Below, in pieces: positions 13,201 through 20,784 of a DNA stretch of 23,300 nt. The DNA is from Mnemiopsis leidyi. Lineage: Eukaryota > Ctenophora > Tentaculata > Lobata > Bolinopsidae. Below the pieces are notes generated by a model. The model did not search any database. It was not told where the DNA came from and saw only the letters and a list, made by a program, of their open reading frames with translations. Location: contig JH153463.1 of the NCBI GenBank assembly GCA_000226015.1, positions 181,204 through 204,503 on the forward strand, written 5' to 3'. Position 1 is the stretch's first letter. Every line of letters begins with the position of its first letter. The position numbers and the translations under genes were made by a program.

Positions 13201-16200
13201 GTAATTATAGCAAGTCAAATAGTATTCAAATGACTTGGTTTAAAATCAAATTTCTAGATTTTATTAAGAACATGTTAACTAGTTATTAGTATTAAGTGAT
13301 GATATTAATACTCCCAGCTAATTAAACTCTAAGAAATGTACAAGCGCTAAAACAAAATTGTTGCCCAAAAACATCTTCTAAGAACCGCATACATTTCACC
13401 AGCCTAACAATCTTACATTTAAAAGTTCAGACAACTGATTGTTCAAAACTCATATCTACTCTAGCTTTAAAGTTCATTTCCCTAAAACGCTCTACAAGTT
13501 TTTCTTCTCACCGGACAGCCGTTCTCATCAGCACCGTTAGGACAGTGGTTAACTCCATCACAGACATTCCACACAGGAACACACCAGTCTTGCTTACCAC
13601 ACTTGAAGCCGTACCGGCCACAGGGCACTGAAATAGGAGGTTGTGTTGATTTTATTGATATAGGGCCATGTGTTCAGTTTGGGATGTTATAGATATAGGG
13701 CCATGTGTTCAGTTTGGGATGTTATAGATATAGGGCCATGTGTTCAGTTTGGAATGTTATAGATATAGGGCCATGTGTTCAGTTTGGGATATTATAGATA
13801 TAGGGCCATGTGTTCAGTTTGGAATGTTATAGATATAGGGCCATGTGTTCAGTTTGGAATGAAAGTATTTGTCTCCCTGAAAGTGGTTGATATGATGGCC
13901 CTACTCTGCCAGTTGGATGATTATTAGTCGCTATTGAGTTACTTATGTTATCGTTGAGGCGGCGGCCATCGTATGGAAAAACGTACAAGCTTTAAAACAG
14001 GAAATAAAGAATAAAGAATCACTGCCCTAACCAGAAGGAGAGAGGGATGGTGACATCACCAGTGTAATCACACGACATGAAAATTTCTAATCGAGGAGAC
14101 CCGGCTGTCAATACACCGAGTTTTTCAGAATCTGTTTCAATCCAGGAATAATCGTATTTTATGGATAATCGAAGTAAATTATGGCGTTTAAATTTTGTGT
14201 CTCGAAAATGGAAAAAACTGTCTTGTGATTACCAATCTCCCCTTCTGGGTAGGTCAGTGGTCATGTGATTACACTGAAATAATTCGACAAACGCAAGGAA
14301 TTATGTTGTGTTTGTCTACAAATCACCAAACCTCAAACCTTCAATCTAATTGGGGCAGTATTTCTCATCAGTGCCTCCGGGACAGTTCCAGACACCATCA
14401 CACACGTTCCACACACCAATACAGTAGCTGTTTTTCTGTGTGGGCTCACATGCCCATCCAAATGTGCCACACTTCGTCTTGATCTCTTTGAAGTAGAGGA
14501 AGATTTTAACTTTCAGATGCTATGACATTTTGTCGGGCGACGTAAGATAGGCCAGGCCTATTAGGCCTGATTATGTTCAGACCCATTATTTGGTCGGGAT
14601 AAAGATTAAAGTGAGAAGATGAACTACAAATCTTTGTATCGCTCATTGCTGGCTGGTTCTTTGTATATATCATTGCTATATAGTTCTCCTCATTGAAATG
14701 CGTGCTACACGATCAAGGATTCAAGGCTGATCATACGCAACAAGAACTATAGCTGTGTGCTTAAAAAGTAGGTGAAATTATCGGGACCCCGCCTATTCTA
14801 CCAGATTAGATACAGAATGTTTTGATGAGCTTAACTAGATTATGCGACAAGCGTTGGTTTTGATTTTTTGGAGGTTAATAACCGTTTCATGAGGCTCCAA
14901 GGAAATAATTTTTTCAGGCACATTTGCGAAAACGGCACGATTTTATGAATAATTTTGGATAATTCTCGTCTTCCATTATAAGAATCCCATAATGGTTTAC
15001 CTCGATTACTAAAGGGAGTTTAAAGAATAAAAATAATTCTCCAACTGTTTGACTTACTTTTTGGACAATATTTGCTGTTGTTGCTGGCCTGGTAACAGTT
15101 TCCACAATACCAGTTAGCGAAAGCAGGGTTGTTAAAGTTGTTATTATTGTTGTTGTTGTTATTGTTGTTGTTATTGTTGTTGTTGTTGTTGTTGTTGTTA
15201 TTGTTGTTGTTATTGTTGTTGTTGTTGTTGTTATTGTTGCTCCAACTCCATGCCGAGATTACTGCCACAATGGCAAAAAGGATCATTAAAACCTTCATCC
15301 TTAAAATATTTTGAATCTTTGTTTGTGTCCTGAACTAAATTTAAACATACTTTAATGATGTATGTGCTTATAAAATTATTTTAAATTCGAGTAGCCGGAT
15401 AGTTGAGTCAAAAGTAATGCGCCTAAGGACGGTAATCACTCATTTTTATTTGATTTTACTTTCATTGAAATCTTTTAAATCAATCAATTAAATACAAGTT
15501 TACACAATAAAACTTATATAAATAAATGTTGCTCTCGGACACCTAAGAGATGTATGTAATCAAATCATACGTGGGTCACCAAAACACAGGTGTTGAGTGC
15601 CGGAGCACTTCTGTACAAGCATGGGCCCACAAACTGAATCACTTACAATCGTCAACATTAACAACAGTTAGTATGGTTAGTATTGGGCGGTCCAGTGTTA
15701 CACTTGATACAAACAGATTACAAATTGAAGTAATTTAGTGATTATGGCAAAATGGCAAACTTAAATTATAACTCTGAAGAGTTGAAACGTTAAACTGCAT
15801 TGGTCTATGAAACAACCTAGCTGTACTCAATTCTTTAAGGCATCTTTAATCCAAACAATGTGTTTCAGTGTCCATTCTTTTTATTCAAGTTCCATCACGA
15901 TGAATAGTCGTGCTGAATTCCAACCTCCCTTGTATATCACTCATTTCTATGTTGATCCAGGGGGCAAGAATGTTCAGTGTTCACCCGGTAATATGACTGT
16001 TATCATTTTTTATCTACCCAAGTTATAATCTTGCGTGTTCGGTGCAAGTATAACGACAAGTCCAAACGACAAGTGTAAACCATAAGTTTGTGAGAATTAA
16101 GTACTAAATCAAAATGAATTAAAGTAAATGAAATATTACAGTTCATGCTTTAACAAACTTTTTACCCGATTATCAAGCAAATTTTTGAACTTTTAATACG

Positions 16201-19200
16201 CGACTCGAAGCTTTACTACCACAAACATTGTAAGAACGTCTGAAAGAAAGCTATTTCAAATAAGTGATAACCCAAAGAAATGTTTGAAAATACCAAGCAA
16301 GTACAATCTACGAGAATCAGAAAATAACATAGACTTTAAAATTTCCGTAGAGGGTTCAGGTGCAGTGGTGGAGGTCTAGTTGAAAGTACTGCAAGTTTTC
16401 CTCCTTACTGGACAACCGTTCTCGTCAGCACCATTAGGGCAGTGGCTCCAACCGTCACACACTTTCCAGATAGGTACACAGTAGGCCAGGTTACCGCACT
16501 TGAACCCAAATCTTCCGCATGGTACTGAAACAGAGTTCAGTAGACTTTTAAAATTGATAAAGTTTATTAGGTTATCTAGAATAAAGCTATGGGTACATCC
16601 CTATTCTCTAATTTACCGCGGGAGTATCTGAACCAGAACACTACTGAAAGTTTATCACTGCCCCAACCAAAAGGAGAGAGGATGGTGAAGTGTAATCACA
16701 TGACAGTTTGTTTGATAAAGAAATAGTTTAGATCACAGATCATAGCACTTGATGAACATCCTACTTTTGGGTCTGGTTTCGATTCCGGACATCGAAACTT
16801 AAATGTGTAAAGGAAACAGGGACTATCTTGTGATTACAGGTCTCCCTCCCCTTGGACGGGTCATGTGATTACACTGATACAGCCTGACAAACTCGCTTAT
16901 CCGAACGCAAGGAAATGTTTTAAAACGTGGTTTGTCAATAGCTGCACATCACCATCCCCTACCTTTAGTAGTTGGGGCAGCCTCTTTCGTCAGTGCCTCC
17001 GGGACAGTTCCAGACACCATCACATACGTTCCACACACCAATACAGTAGCTGTTTTTCTGTGTGGGCTCACATGCCCAACCAAATGTACCACAGTCTGTT
17101 TTTATCTCTTTGGGAACAATGTTACAGGATTTTTAAAACGATATTTTGAAGTTTTATTGTTTATAAGTTTTGTATTAAATTTCACCAAACTATGAAAATA
17201 AAATGGTGGACTTACTTTTTGGGCAGTATTTGCTGTTGTCGTTGTAGCAGTTTCCACAGTACCAGTTTGCGTAGTGTGGGTTATTAAAGTTGTTGTTGTT
17301 ATTGTTGTTGTTATTGCTGTTATTGTTATTGTTGTTATTATTGTTGTTGTTGTTATTGTTATTTCGTTCAGCCAACTCTACGACTTCTTGTCCCCAGTTG
17401 TTCCATGGGTTGCAAGTCCACCAGTTGTTATTGTTGTTGTTATTGTTGTTGTTGTTGTTGTTATTATTGTTGTTGTTGTTGTTATTGTTGTTATTATTGT
17501 TGTTATTGTTATTCGCAGAGACAACAGCTACTGCAACTAGGAGTACAAAAACTTTCATCCTAAAATGCAAAAAATGAATAAACATTTTGGATAAGTATCG
17601 AAATTAAGAATTCGGATATAATGAAGCGAGTGGACCTATTTATTTTAAATCTATAAATCTGGATCAAGATAGATTAACCTAAGGTTGCTTAACTCGTTAA
17701 AGAATTCGCGAAGAAATCTTCAAATACAAGAAACATGCATTGGAAAAATGACCTTACAAAAACGGATTACTTCGTGACAGCTTTCTCCTCATCGACAAAT
17801 GTGGATCTGAACCGTCAAGAAGGATTAAGTGACCGAATGATATGGATAAAGAGATTAAAACGAACCGAAGATTTTTATTATTAGCTGTCTTTTGTTCCAA
17901 AATATATTCATTTTACTGTTTAATGCTATCGAGCTTTAAAATTTTAACTTCAAATCAAGTTAAACTGATCTGCAAAAAAACTTATTCTAAGTTCCATTAG
18001 AAAAATTTTAAATGACTCCTCCTCTTGAGCTAAACTAAAAAGTTTAAACAATATCTTCCGGCATCAAACTTATCTTTTTCCAACCACCCAATACACAACT
18101 ATCTCCGACAAATAAAGTTTTAGCCCGTACCCCCGCGAGATGAGGAAGTTGCCGTATCTCCATGAGATGAACAGTTCTATCCGAACCCCGGGCTAAGTCT
18201 ACCTCAGTTATCACGTGACCAAGTAAAAAGTCACGTGACATGTCCAGAACATTAGCTGGGCGTGACTCGTCCTTACTGTTTGAGGTGGCAAATATCACCA
18301 GGTGGTCTAGGTTGGGTGTTGGACAAATTTGATCAAACATTTAGCAAGACTTCAGGTGTTGTTGTAACGAGTAAGAGGGTGAAATTATAATCAGCGTTTG
18401 TACGTAGGTTGAAATGTTTATCGTGTAAATGTCTGCTCGCTGTCTGGAAGTGAACAGCTAATCGACAGGGGTGGAGTAGAACGTTCTGTATTTTCAGGAT
18501 TCAATGAGCGGGCCTTTTTTTGAACCGCGTCGTTCTAAAAAAACAAGTTCATTTCAGGTAAATCTCATGGTGTGGAGCGCAGTGCACTTCTTCTGACTAG
18601 CACGCCCAGCAAACTCTGCACAAAGACAAGCACCCCTAAAGTTATAGACCTTGATGTGACCAGCGACTATAACTCCTCCGCGAGTTCCATTGACACAAGT
18701 CAGGGTAAGTGAGTTGTTGGCATTAGTAACATATTAGTAACACATTAAAAACAACACATTAGCAACAGTAACACTTGTACAAAAAAGATAGACTAACAGC
18801 TCAGCGGACAACGTCGTAAGACGACACTTATAAATTATTTTTCATCTCCAGGTGTGTTATTTGGTACGGTATGTTAAAATAATTATAGCAATAACCAAAA
18901 CTACTCATCAATTTGATCAGAAATTCTACTTTCAGGAGATATTTCGGGAAATATCCGTGAAAATCTACTGCAGGGCGTACTGGACTATCTTAAGCAGCAA
19001 CTAGACGAGACAACTGAGGGTCTCTCATCAACCTTAAGTTTGTCTCTCAGTTCGTCTGTTCGTATTCCGAGCAGAAGACTTAAGGAAAACGTGAAAACGA
19101 TATCGGAGATCCTTGCTACCAAGGTCTGTTACTATTACCCGAAGTTTTTAGGCTAAAATTTTCAAAAAATCTGACAACTTCACTATTATAGATTTTAAGT

Positions 19201-19733
19201 TCTAAAATATGATACTGATAAACTGTGGCAAATCTACAACATGTCACCCTTTCAGAAAGAAGAACTGTCTGGAATGTTCTCCGACGAAACGACGGCCGTG
19301 CAGCCCCTCCTAGTGCAAGTCACTTCACCTGTCAATCTCTTTCCCAAACTCAATGAGGTCTGTTGGTTTCTTTTTTTGAAGGAATTGCTTTTTGATTTTG
19401 GCATAACATTTTTTTGTTAGTTGTTGAAATGAAAAACAGCGGAAACTATAGTCAATACATGATCCAAACTTTTCCTAGATTTACCCTATGCATGTTTGAG
19501 TGGGAAGCGCACGCAGAAATATTATGTAGAAACTAATGACAATTTGTACATTAAGTGAACAGTTATATTGATAACACCAATGAACGGTCGTATCTCCCCA
19601 GATTCAGAGCTGGTCTCGGATTGTAACCGCGGCCGTTACCGACAAGGAAAACACTCCTGATTCTAGCCACGTGATCCGGCAGTTAAACTCAAAAATAGAA
19701 GAAGTTCTGCGTCTCCAAGTCCCACCTGTCTAG
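1..19733 (+). CDS. Kinesin-1/kinesin-3 hybrid motor protein with FHA domain (18 exons, 5' end outside window)
   Basis: Microtubule motor protein. Exons: 1-117, 679-769, 1131-1258, 1430-1659, 1868-1950, 2143-2286, 2582-2674, 2923-3049, 10911-11045, 11422-11721, 11967-12144, 12326-12493, 12655-12800, 12918-13059, 18558-18704, 18936-19123, 19256-19357 and 19602-19733 (TAG). Every intron is GT-AG and every junction phase fits, giving 882 codons before the stop; the frame opens at base 3. Seen in order: end of the motor ([33 protein letters not shown]), kinesin-1-like neck, FHA domain, short coiled coil, a kinesin-3-like segment, and a Ser/Thr-rich tail with no recognisable PH domain and no IAK-type kinesin-1 tail motif. 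Introns 8 and 14 are 7.9 and 5.5 kb and contain minus-strand genes; phases match across both, but an extra exon inside them cannot be excluded. A possible polyadenylation signal, AATAAA, is at 20375-20380. The exon structure is inferred without transcript data. Confidence 0.88.
1598..2601 (+). other. FHA domain of the kinesin (exons 4-7)
   Basis: The domain opens with LVNLNEDP, the typical start of the kinesin-3 FHA region. It continues with [17 protein letters not shown] in exon 5, then [22 protein letters not shown] and SHYFRFT across exons 6-7. The late motifs HGDRVIFG and HYFRF are very close to KIF1/KIF14-type FHA domains. The usual arginine of the VGR phosphopeptide-binding loop is replaced (VGS), so phosphothreonine binding may be changed; that is inference. 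In kinesin-3 this domain helps dimerisation and cargo or regulator binding. It is joined to the kinesin-1-like neck by a roughly 50-residue linker rich in Ser, Thr and Cys in exon 4 (1430-1659). Confidence 0.85.
2449..2581 (+). repeat. 33-bp minisatellite (4 copies) ending at the exon 7 acceptor
   Basis: Units start at 2449, 2482, 2515 and 2548 and read GATTTACCCAACTTATCCCA plus 13 more bases. Each unit ends in a pyrimidine-rich stretch and ACCCAG or, in the last copy, CCTCAG, followed by ATTYACC. The last copy supplies the inferred splice acceptor of exon 7 at 2580-2581. Confidence 0.95.
3501..5184 (-). CDS. Galectin-like protein with hydrophobic N-terminus, nested in kinesin intron 8
   Basis: Five exons on the minus strand: 5184-5094 (ATG), 4365-4208, 4052-3890, 3744-3673 and 3532-3501 (TAA). 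The joined frame is 171 aa with consistent phases and GT-AG introns. Residues about 8-28 are hydrophobic (VVVAVVLAL then FFFKLFALC), so it may have a signal peptide or membrane anchor, unlike most vertebrate galectins. One galectin fold follows in order: [69 protein letters not shown], and a last strand [10 protein letters not shown]. Galectins bind beta-galactosides through a conserved H.NPR...N...W..E.R set. Here the core Trp and LNT are kept, but the His and Pro of H.NPR are absent and WG.E.R reads WDADVS, so classical binding is doubtful. The first exon is the least certain; the four domain exons are well supported. Confidence 0.8.
4656..4783. mobile_element. Short inverted-repeat (MITE-like) element in galectin intron 1
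   Basis: TCCTAGTTGTGCAA at 4656-4669 is the exact reverse complement of TTGCACAACTAGGA at 4770-4783. The 128-bp body has no ORF of interest and contains a direct duplication of ACTCAAATCGAT (about 4682-4706). Flanks are AATTA and ACATTAT, with no clean target-site duplication. Confidence 0.6.
5780..5833. repeat. Degenerate direct duplication (about 30 bp, 2 copies)
   Basis: The motif TAATCTAKGCAGTGTATTG with flanking GRGGCATT/GCGTCAA occurs twice in a row (around 5781 and 5806). No gene is associated. Confidence 0.6.
6118..7130 (-). pseudogene. Decayed non-LTR retrotransposon reverse transcriptase (3' part)
   Basis: Read on the minus strand from 7109 downwards, three fragments in different frames follow the order of a LINE reverse transcriptase. 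First, [13 protein letters not shown] with [20 protein letters not shown] (7109-6903) resembles the region just after the YADD active site. Second, [13 protein letters not shown] with [17 protein letters not shown] and [16 protein letters not shown] (6854-6654) resembles the connection region (LLYG.E.W, RHLR.ILGI.W.D.V.N). Third, [12 protein letters not shown] (6459-about 6424) resembles the usual ARDR.KWR near the C-terminus. Frameshifts and missing sequence make it non-functional. The catalytic segment upstream of 7130 is not recognisable. Confidence 0.75.
6271..6336. repeat. 33-bp tandem duplication inside the LINE relic
   Basis: ACAGACAAAGAAAGAGAGTT plus 13 bases occurs twice with a period of exactly 33 bp, so the minus-strand frame is preserved (11 residues repeated). 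Confidence 0.85.
7172..7280. repeat. 53-bp tandem duplication
   Basis: AAAATAGCATGCAAGTAAAA at 7172 recurs at 7225 with one change, and the following ACACCCTARTACAA and ATAGCTGTAAARATGTAACA also repeat. No coding content was recognised. Confidence 0.85.
7963..8252. repeat. Purine-rich 14-bp minisatellite
   Basis: About 20 units of GAGGATAAAGAAGT and variants (GACAATAAGGAAGT) form a strand-asymmetric purine tract of about 290 bp. The long open frames on the opposite strand are by-products of the repeat. Confidence 0.95.
9248..9532 (+). CDS. Doubtful small membrane ORF running into a minisatellite
   Basis: A 94-codon frame begins [18 protein letters not shown] and has one strong hydrophobic span ([17 protein letters not shown]), followed by a basic stop-transfer-like NILKKR. 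The next half is encoded by two units of a 70-bp tandem repeat and is unlikely to be a conserved protein. A GT (AAGAAGC|GTATGG, about 9375) could end the exon just after the basic residues, but I could not find a partner exon. I do not recognise the family. It may be a small nested gene, a first exon, or chance. Confidence 0.25.
   Translation: MAKDLNIREMLNKFPYFYVLLSCSIFVVVLACSCWSWNILKKRMVLLPPSKTTKFQSNINCYGSYFSSSKLLPKTTKKQFNIYCYGSNFSSSSL
9395..9950. repeat. 70-bp minisatellite, 8 copies
   Basis: The anchor TACTGCTATGGTTCTTAC recurs with starts near 9427, 9496, 9573, 9642, 9715, 9788, 9857 and 9927 (spacing 69-77 bp). Units also share AAACTACCAAATAT and TCTTCAAGTAATCTGTAAC. Confidence 0.95.
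9966..10025. repeat. Short tandem repeat (about 15 bp, 4 copies)
   Basis: ATTGTGTGACTTACAT-type units repeat four times with small changes, immediately after the 70-bp minisatellite. Confidence 0.85.
10807..10936 (+). repeat. 65-bp tandem duplication containing the exon 9 splice acceptor
   Basis: The segment starting AACAATAAACATGTCTGTAA and ending CAGCTCTCGCCGA is present twice with a period of 65 bp (10807-10871, 10872-10936). Each copy contains AAACACTCAG|GGTCAAAC, so the acceptor is doubled. Use of the first one would read into TAA in the duplicated intron sequence, so only the second (exon start 10911) keeps the kinesin frame. Confidence 0.95.
11422..11721 (+). other. Kinesin-3-like post-FHA segment (exon 10)
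   Basis: This 100-codon exon contains [20 protein letters not shown], then [20 protein letters not shown] and a helix with [13 protein letters not shown]. The order of motifs (EAN...L.K.V.F, then V.V.D..N.A..WSLEK...RL..M...Y) is that of the conserved segment after the FHA domain in KIF1/KIF13/KIF14-type kinesins. This supports kinesin-3 ancestry for the stalk even though the motor end looks like kinesin-1. The exon is in phase 0 at both ends, with acceptor CTCTTACAG and donor GTTAGT. Confidence 0.7.
11873..11952. repeat. 40-bp tandem duplication just upstream of exon 11
   Basis: GTTCACACWTCGTTAGAATT with TGTAAATCCCRTGAACACTG occurs at 11874 and again at 11914. The second copy ends 14 bp before the inferred acceptor of exon 11 (11965-11966). 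Confidence 0.9.
13482..15298 (-). CDS. Secreted polyasparagine / LDLa-module protein, copy A, with two alternative last exons
   Basis: Exon 1 (15298-15058) starts with a signal peptide, [16 protein letters not shown], then about 34 asparagines, then [19 protein letters not shown] with three cysteines; its donor GTAAGT leaves phase 1. Two downstream exons fit this phase and each ends in a stop. Exon 2a (14485-14346, TAG) gives a 126-aa protein with [17 protein letters not shown] and [16 protein letters not shown]. Exon 2b (13627-13482, TAG) gives 128 aa with [14 protein letters not shown] and [16 protein letters not shown], then a basic VRRKTC tail. Both have the six-cysteine order of an LDL-receptor class A repeat (C..F.C....C...W..CDG...C..G.DE..C), a small calcium-binding, disulphide-bonded fold. 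Some calcium-ligand acids are replaced. Probably extracellular or secretory-granule material; the function is unknown. Confidence 0.75.
13657..13860. repeat. 35-bp minisatellite, nearly 6 copies
   Basis: GATATAGGGCCATGTGTTCA plus AGTTTGGRATGTTATA-type sequence starts at 13657, 13692, 13727, 13762, 13797 and 13832. It lies just upstream (in minus-strand sense) of LDLa exon 2b of copy A. Confidence 0.95.
14020..14295. repeat. Inverted repeat between exons 2a and 2b of copy A
   Basis: AGTGTAATCACACGA (14061-14075) pairs with TCATGTGATTACACT (14261-14275) with one mismatch. The outer parts (CACTGCCCTAACCAGAAGGA on one side, TCTTGTGATTACCAATCTCC on the other) match the equivalent positions in copy B, so the structure predates the gene duplication. 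Confidence 0.65.
15140..15238 (-). repeat. Asparagine codon repeat (AAC/AAT) in exon 1 of copy A
   Basis: A trinucleotide tract of mixed AAC and AAT codons (GTT/ATT on the plus strand). The long polyleucine frame opposite is its shadow. Confidence 0.95.
16376..17558 (-). CDS. Secreted polyasparagine / LDLa-module protein, copy B, with two alternative last exons
   Basis: Paralogue of the neighbouring copy, same strand and order. Exon 1 (17558-17216) has the signal peptide [15 protein letters not shown] and two polyAsn tracts separated by [20 protein letters not shown], then [17 protein letters not shown]. Donor GTAAGT, phase 1. Exon 2a (17107-16965, TAA) gives 161 aa with [17 protein letters not shown] and [16 protein letters not shown]; exon 2b (16524-16376, TAG) gives 163 aa with [14 protein letters not shown] and [16 protein letters not shown]. 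Both are six-cysteine LDLa-like modules. Exon 2a resembles 2a of copy A, and 2b resembles 2b, more than 2a resembles 2b, so the two-exon arrangement existed before the gene duplicated. The Met at 17558 is preferred to the in-frame Met at 17585 because the signal peptide begins there. The bases before it, TTTTAG|G, look like a splice acceptor. Function unknown. Confidence 0.75.
16660..16882. repeat. Inverted repeat between exons 2a and 2b of copy B
   Basis: AGTGTAATCACATGAC (16689-16704) is the exact reverse complement of GTCATGTGATTACACT (16860-16875). The surrounding TATCACTG...CCAA..GGAGRGAG...TGTAATCACA also pairs imperfectly over about 55 bp, as in a fold-back or MITE-like element. It sits at the same place as the repeat in copy A. 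Confidence 0.7.
17289..17514 (-). repeat. Two asparagine codon repeats in exon 1 of copy B
   Basis: AAC/AAT tracts at about 17289-17364 and 17427-17514 (minus sense), separated by a Trp/Glu-containing spacer at about 17365-17426. The polyvaline and polyleucine frames on the plus strand are shadows. Confidence 0.9.
18044..18340 (-). CDS. Hypothetical 98-aa protein nested in kinesin intron 14
   Basis: A single open frame starts [20 protein letters not shown] directly after an in-frame TAA and ends EDIV with TAA. It has mixed amino-acid composition without low complexity: [20 protein letters not shown], then [20 protein letters not shown] and [15 protein letters not shown]. The C-terminal pattern of LP.L...R followed by hydrophobic residues and GGW is weakly like a kelch blade, but a full blade is not present. 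It contains two CACGTGA motifs and more CpG than its surroundings. It may be a small intronless gene, one exon of a larger gene, or a fragment of a retrocopy. I do not recognise the family. Confidence 0.4.
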   Translation of the reverse strand: MFDQICPTPNLDHLVIFATSNSKDESRPANVLDMSRDFLLGHVITEVDLARGSDRTVHLMEIRQLPHLAGVRAKTLFVGDSCVLGGWKKISLMPEDIV

Positions 19734-20412
19734 TGTCTGAAACTTAAATGGGATTTTGATCATGTTTCAAGTGTTATCTACGATTACTTGACACGGAGCA
19801 CATTTGAACTTCAGATCTATTTGATGATATCCATTCTCATATTCGGAGTGTTAGTTATAGTTGCGTCCAGTCTAGTTACTTTGAGCACGCAAAACTATTC
19901 CATGAAGTGAGAAATTGCGTGGATTTTTTAATGCCAGATTTTTTGCAATGTCTATCGTAAGAACTTTGTGAGTTTATTTGAAATGCTCTGACGAATTAAT
20001 GATAGATTTTAGATTAAGTGTGAAATAAGATACTTTGTTCAGCATTTGTTCAAACACCCTTGCTTTAATAATCATTTTTATTGTAAACTACTAACTGTGT
20101 TAATATAACGTCTTTTGGTTGCTTTAACTAGATTAAATAATTATTGAGAAGAGTTGAAATAGTTGGAGATATTCATAAATAATCGAATTTGTATATAATC
20201 TTCCAAGAATTCCAAATCTTTCAATATGCTGTAAGCTTTGGTTATTGGTTAACCCTAAGTAAAATGTACTCCAACTCCAAGTAAAATGTAAATGCGAATA
20301 CAATTACAATGTACGATCAGTACTGGTACAGTATTTTAATCTGCATCTATTTATCTATTTTTGTCTTAAAAACAAATAAACTCCTATTATTTTGGTTTCA
20401 GTAAAACTTTCG
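19734..20412. other. AT-rich sequence after the kinesin stop, probably 3' UTR then intergenic
   Basis: No gene was recognised. A candidate polyadenylation signal AATAAA is at 20375-20380, about 640 bp after the stop. A 12-bp AAGTAAAATGTA is repeated at about 20258 and 20279. Confidence 0.4.
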
Positions 20413-20422
20413 AGTAACAAAC

Positions 20423-20481
20423 TTGTCGCGGTGATACCCGACTCTCGCAGCTCAAAGCTGGAACGGATATAATCTCGTCAA
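20423..20481. mobile_element. 59-bp mini-element with 9-bp target-site duplication
   Basis: The unit begins TTGTCGCGGTGATACCCG and ends GGATATAATCTCGTCAA. It is bracketed by GTAACAAAC at 20414-20422 and 20482-20490. Its two ends form an imperfect 18-bp terminal inverted repeat (TTGWCGMGRTKATAYCCG). Confidence 0.75.
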
Positions 20482-20784
20482 GTAACAAACGTGAGCCTAA
20501 GATAGGTTGACTCTTAGTGTTAATATGGAAATATGGAATTATGAACGTTTACGTGTGGTGTCGGTTTGCAGTTTGAGTTTCAAAAGATTGTGTTTTTCAT
20601 TGTGGGTTTGGATTTGCTTGTAGTTGTATGTTGTAATCATACTTTTATAGTTATAGTTATTTCATTGTATATAAGCATTATTTTTTCACGACTTCAAGAG
20701 ATCAGACTGCCGAGAAATTTGATCAACAACGTTGTTTGCCGATGGTAGTATTACCGGGCGCTGCGCTGCCCAAAGCAACAAATG

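Larger units (their letters stand above)
13060..18557 (+). other. Kinesin intron 14 (5.5 kb) hosting nested minus-strand genes
   Basis: Donor GTTAGT after 13059 (or GTGAGG after 13053), acceptor TTTCAG before 18558. It contains two tandem polyAsn/LDLa genes and a 98-codon ORF, all on the minus strand. I see no gene in 13060-13480, 15299-16375 (spacer between the paralogues), 17586-18043 or 18341-18557. Confidence 0.7.
11967..19733 (+). other. C-terminal tail of the kinesin (exons 11-18)
   Basis: Exons 11-18 encode a largely low-complexity region: Ser/Thr-rich stretches ([48 protein letters not shown]) between predicted helices ([56 protein letters not shown]). The protein ends in LQVPPV. I recognise no PH, CAP-Gly or kinesin light-chain-binding domain. 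Exon 14 has two donors six bases apart (GTGAGG after 13053, GTTAGT after 13059), both in phase 1, so isoforms may differ by two residues. Confidence 0.75.

Noticed and set aside
15550..16028. Two plus-strand frames between the LDLa paralogues.
   Set aside because: No motif, no fitting splice sites in the kinesin frame, and neither resembles an LDLa exon.
15129..17577. Long polyleucine/polyvaline open frames on the plus strand.
   Set aside because: They are the complement of the asparagine codon repeats in the minus-strand genes, which have signal peptides, splice sites and LDLa exons.
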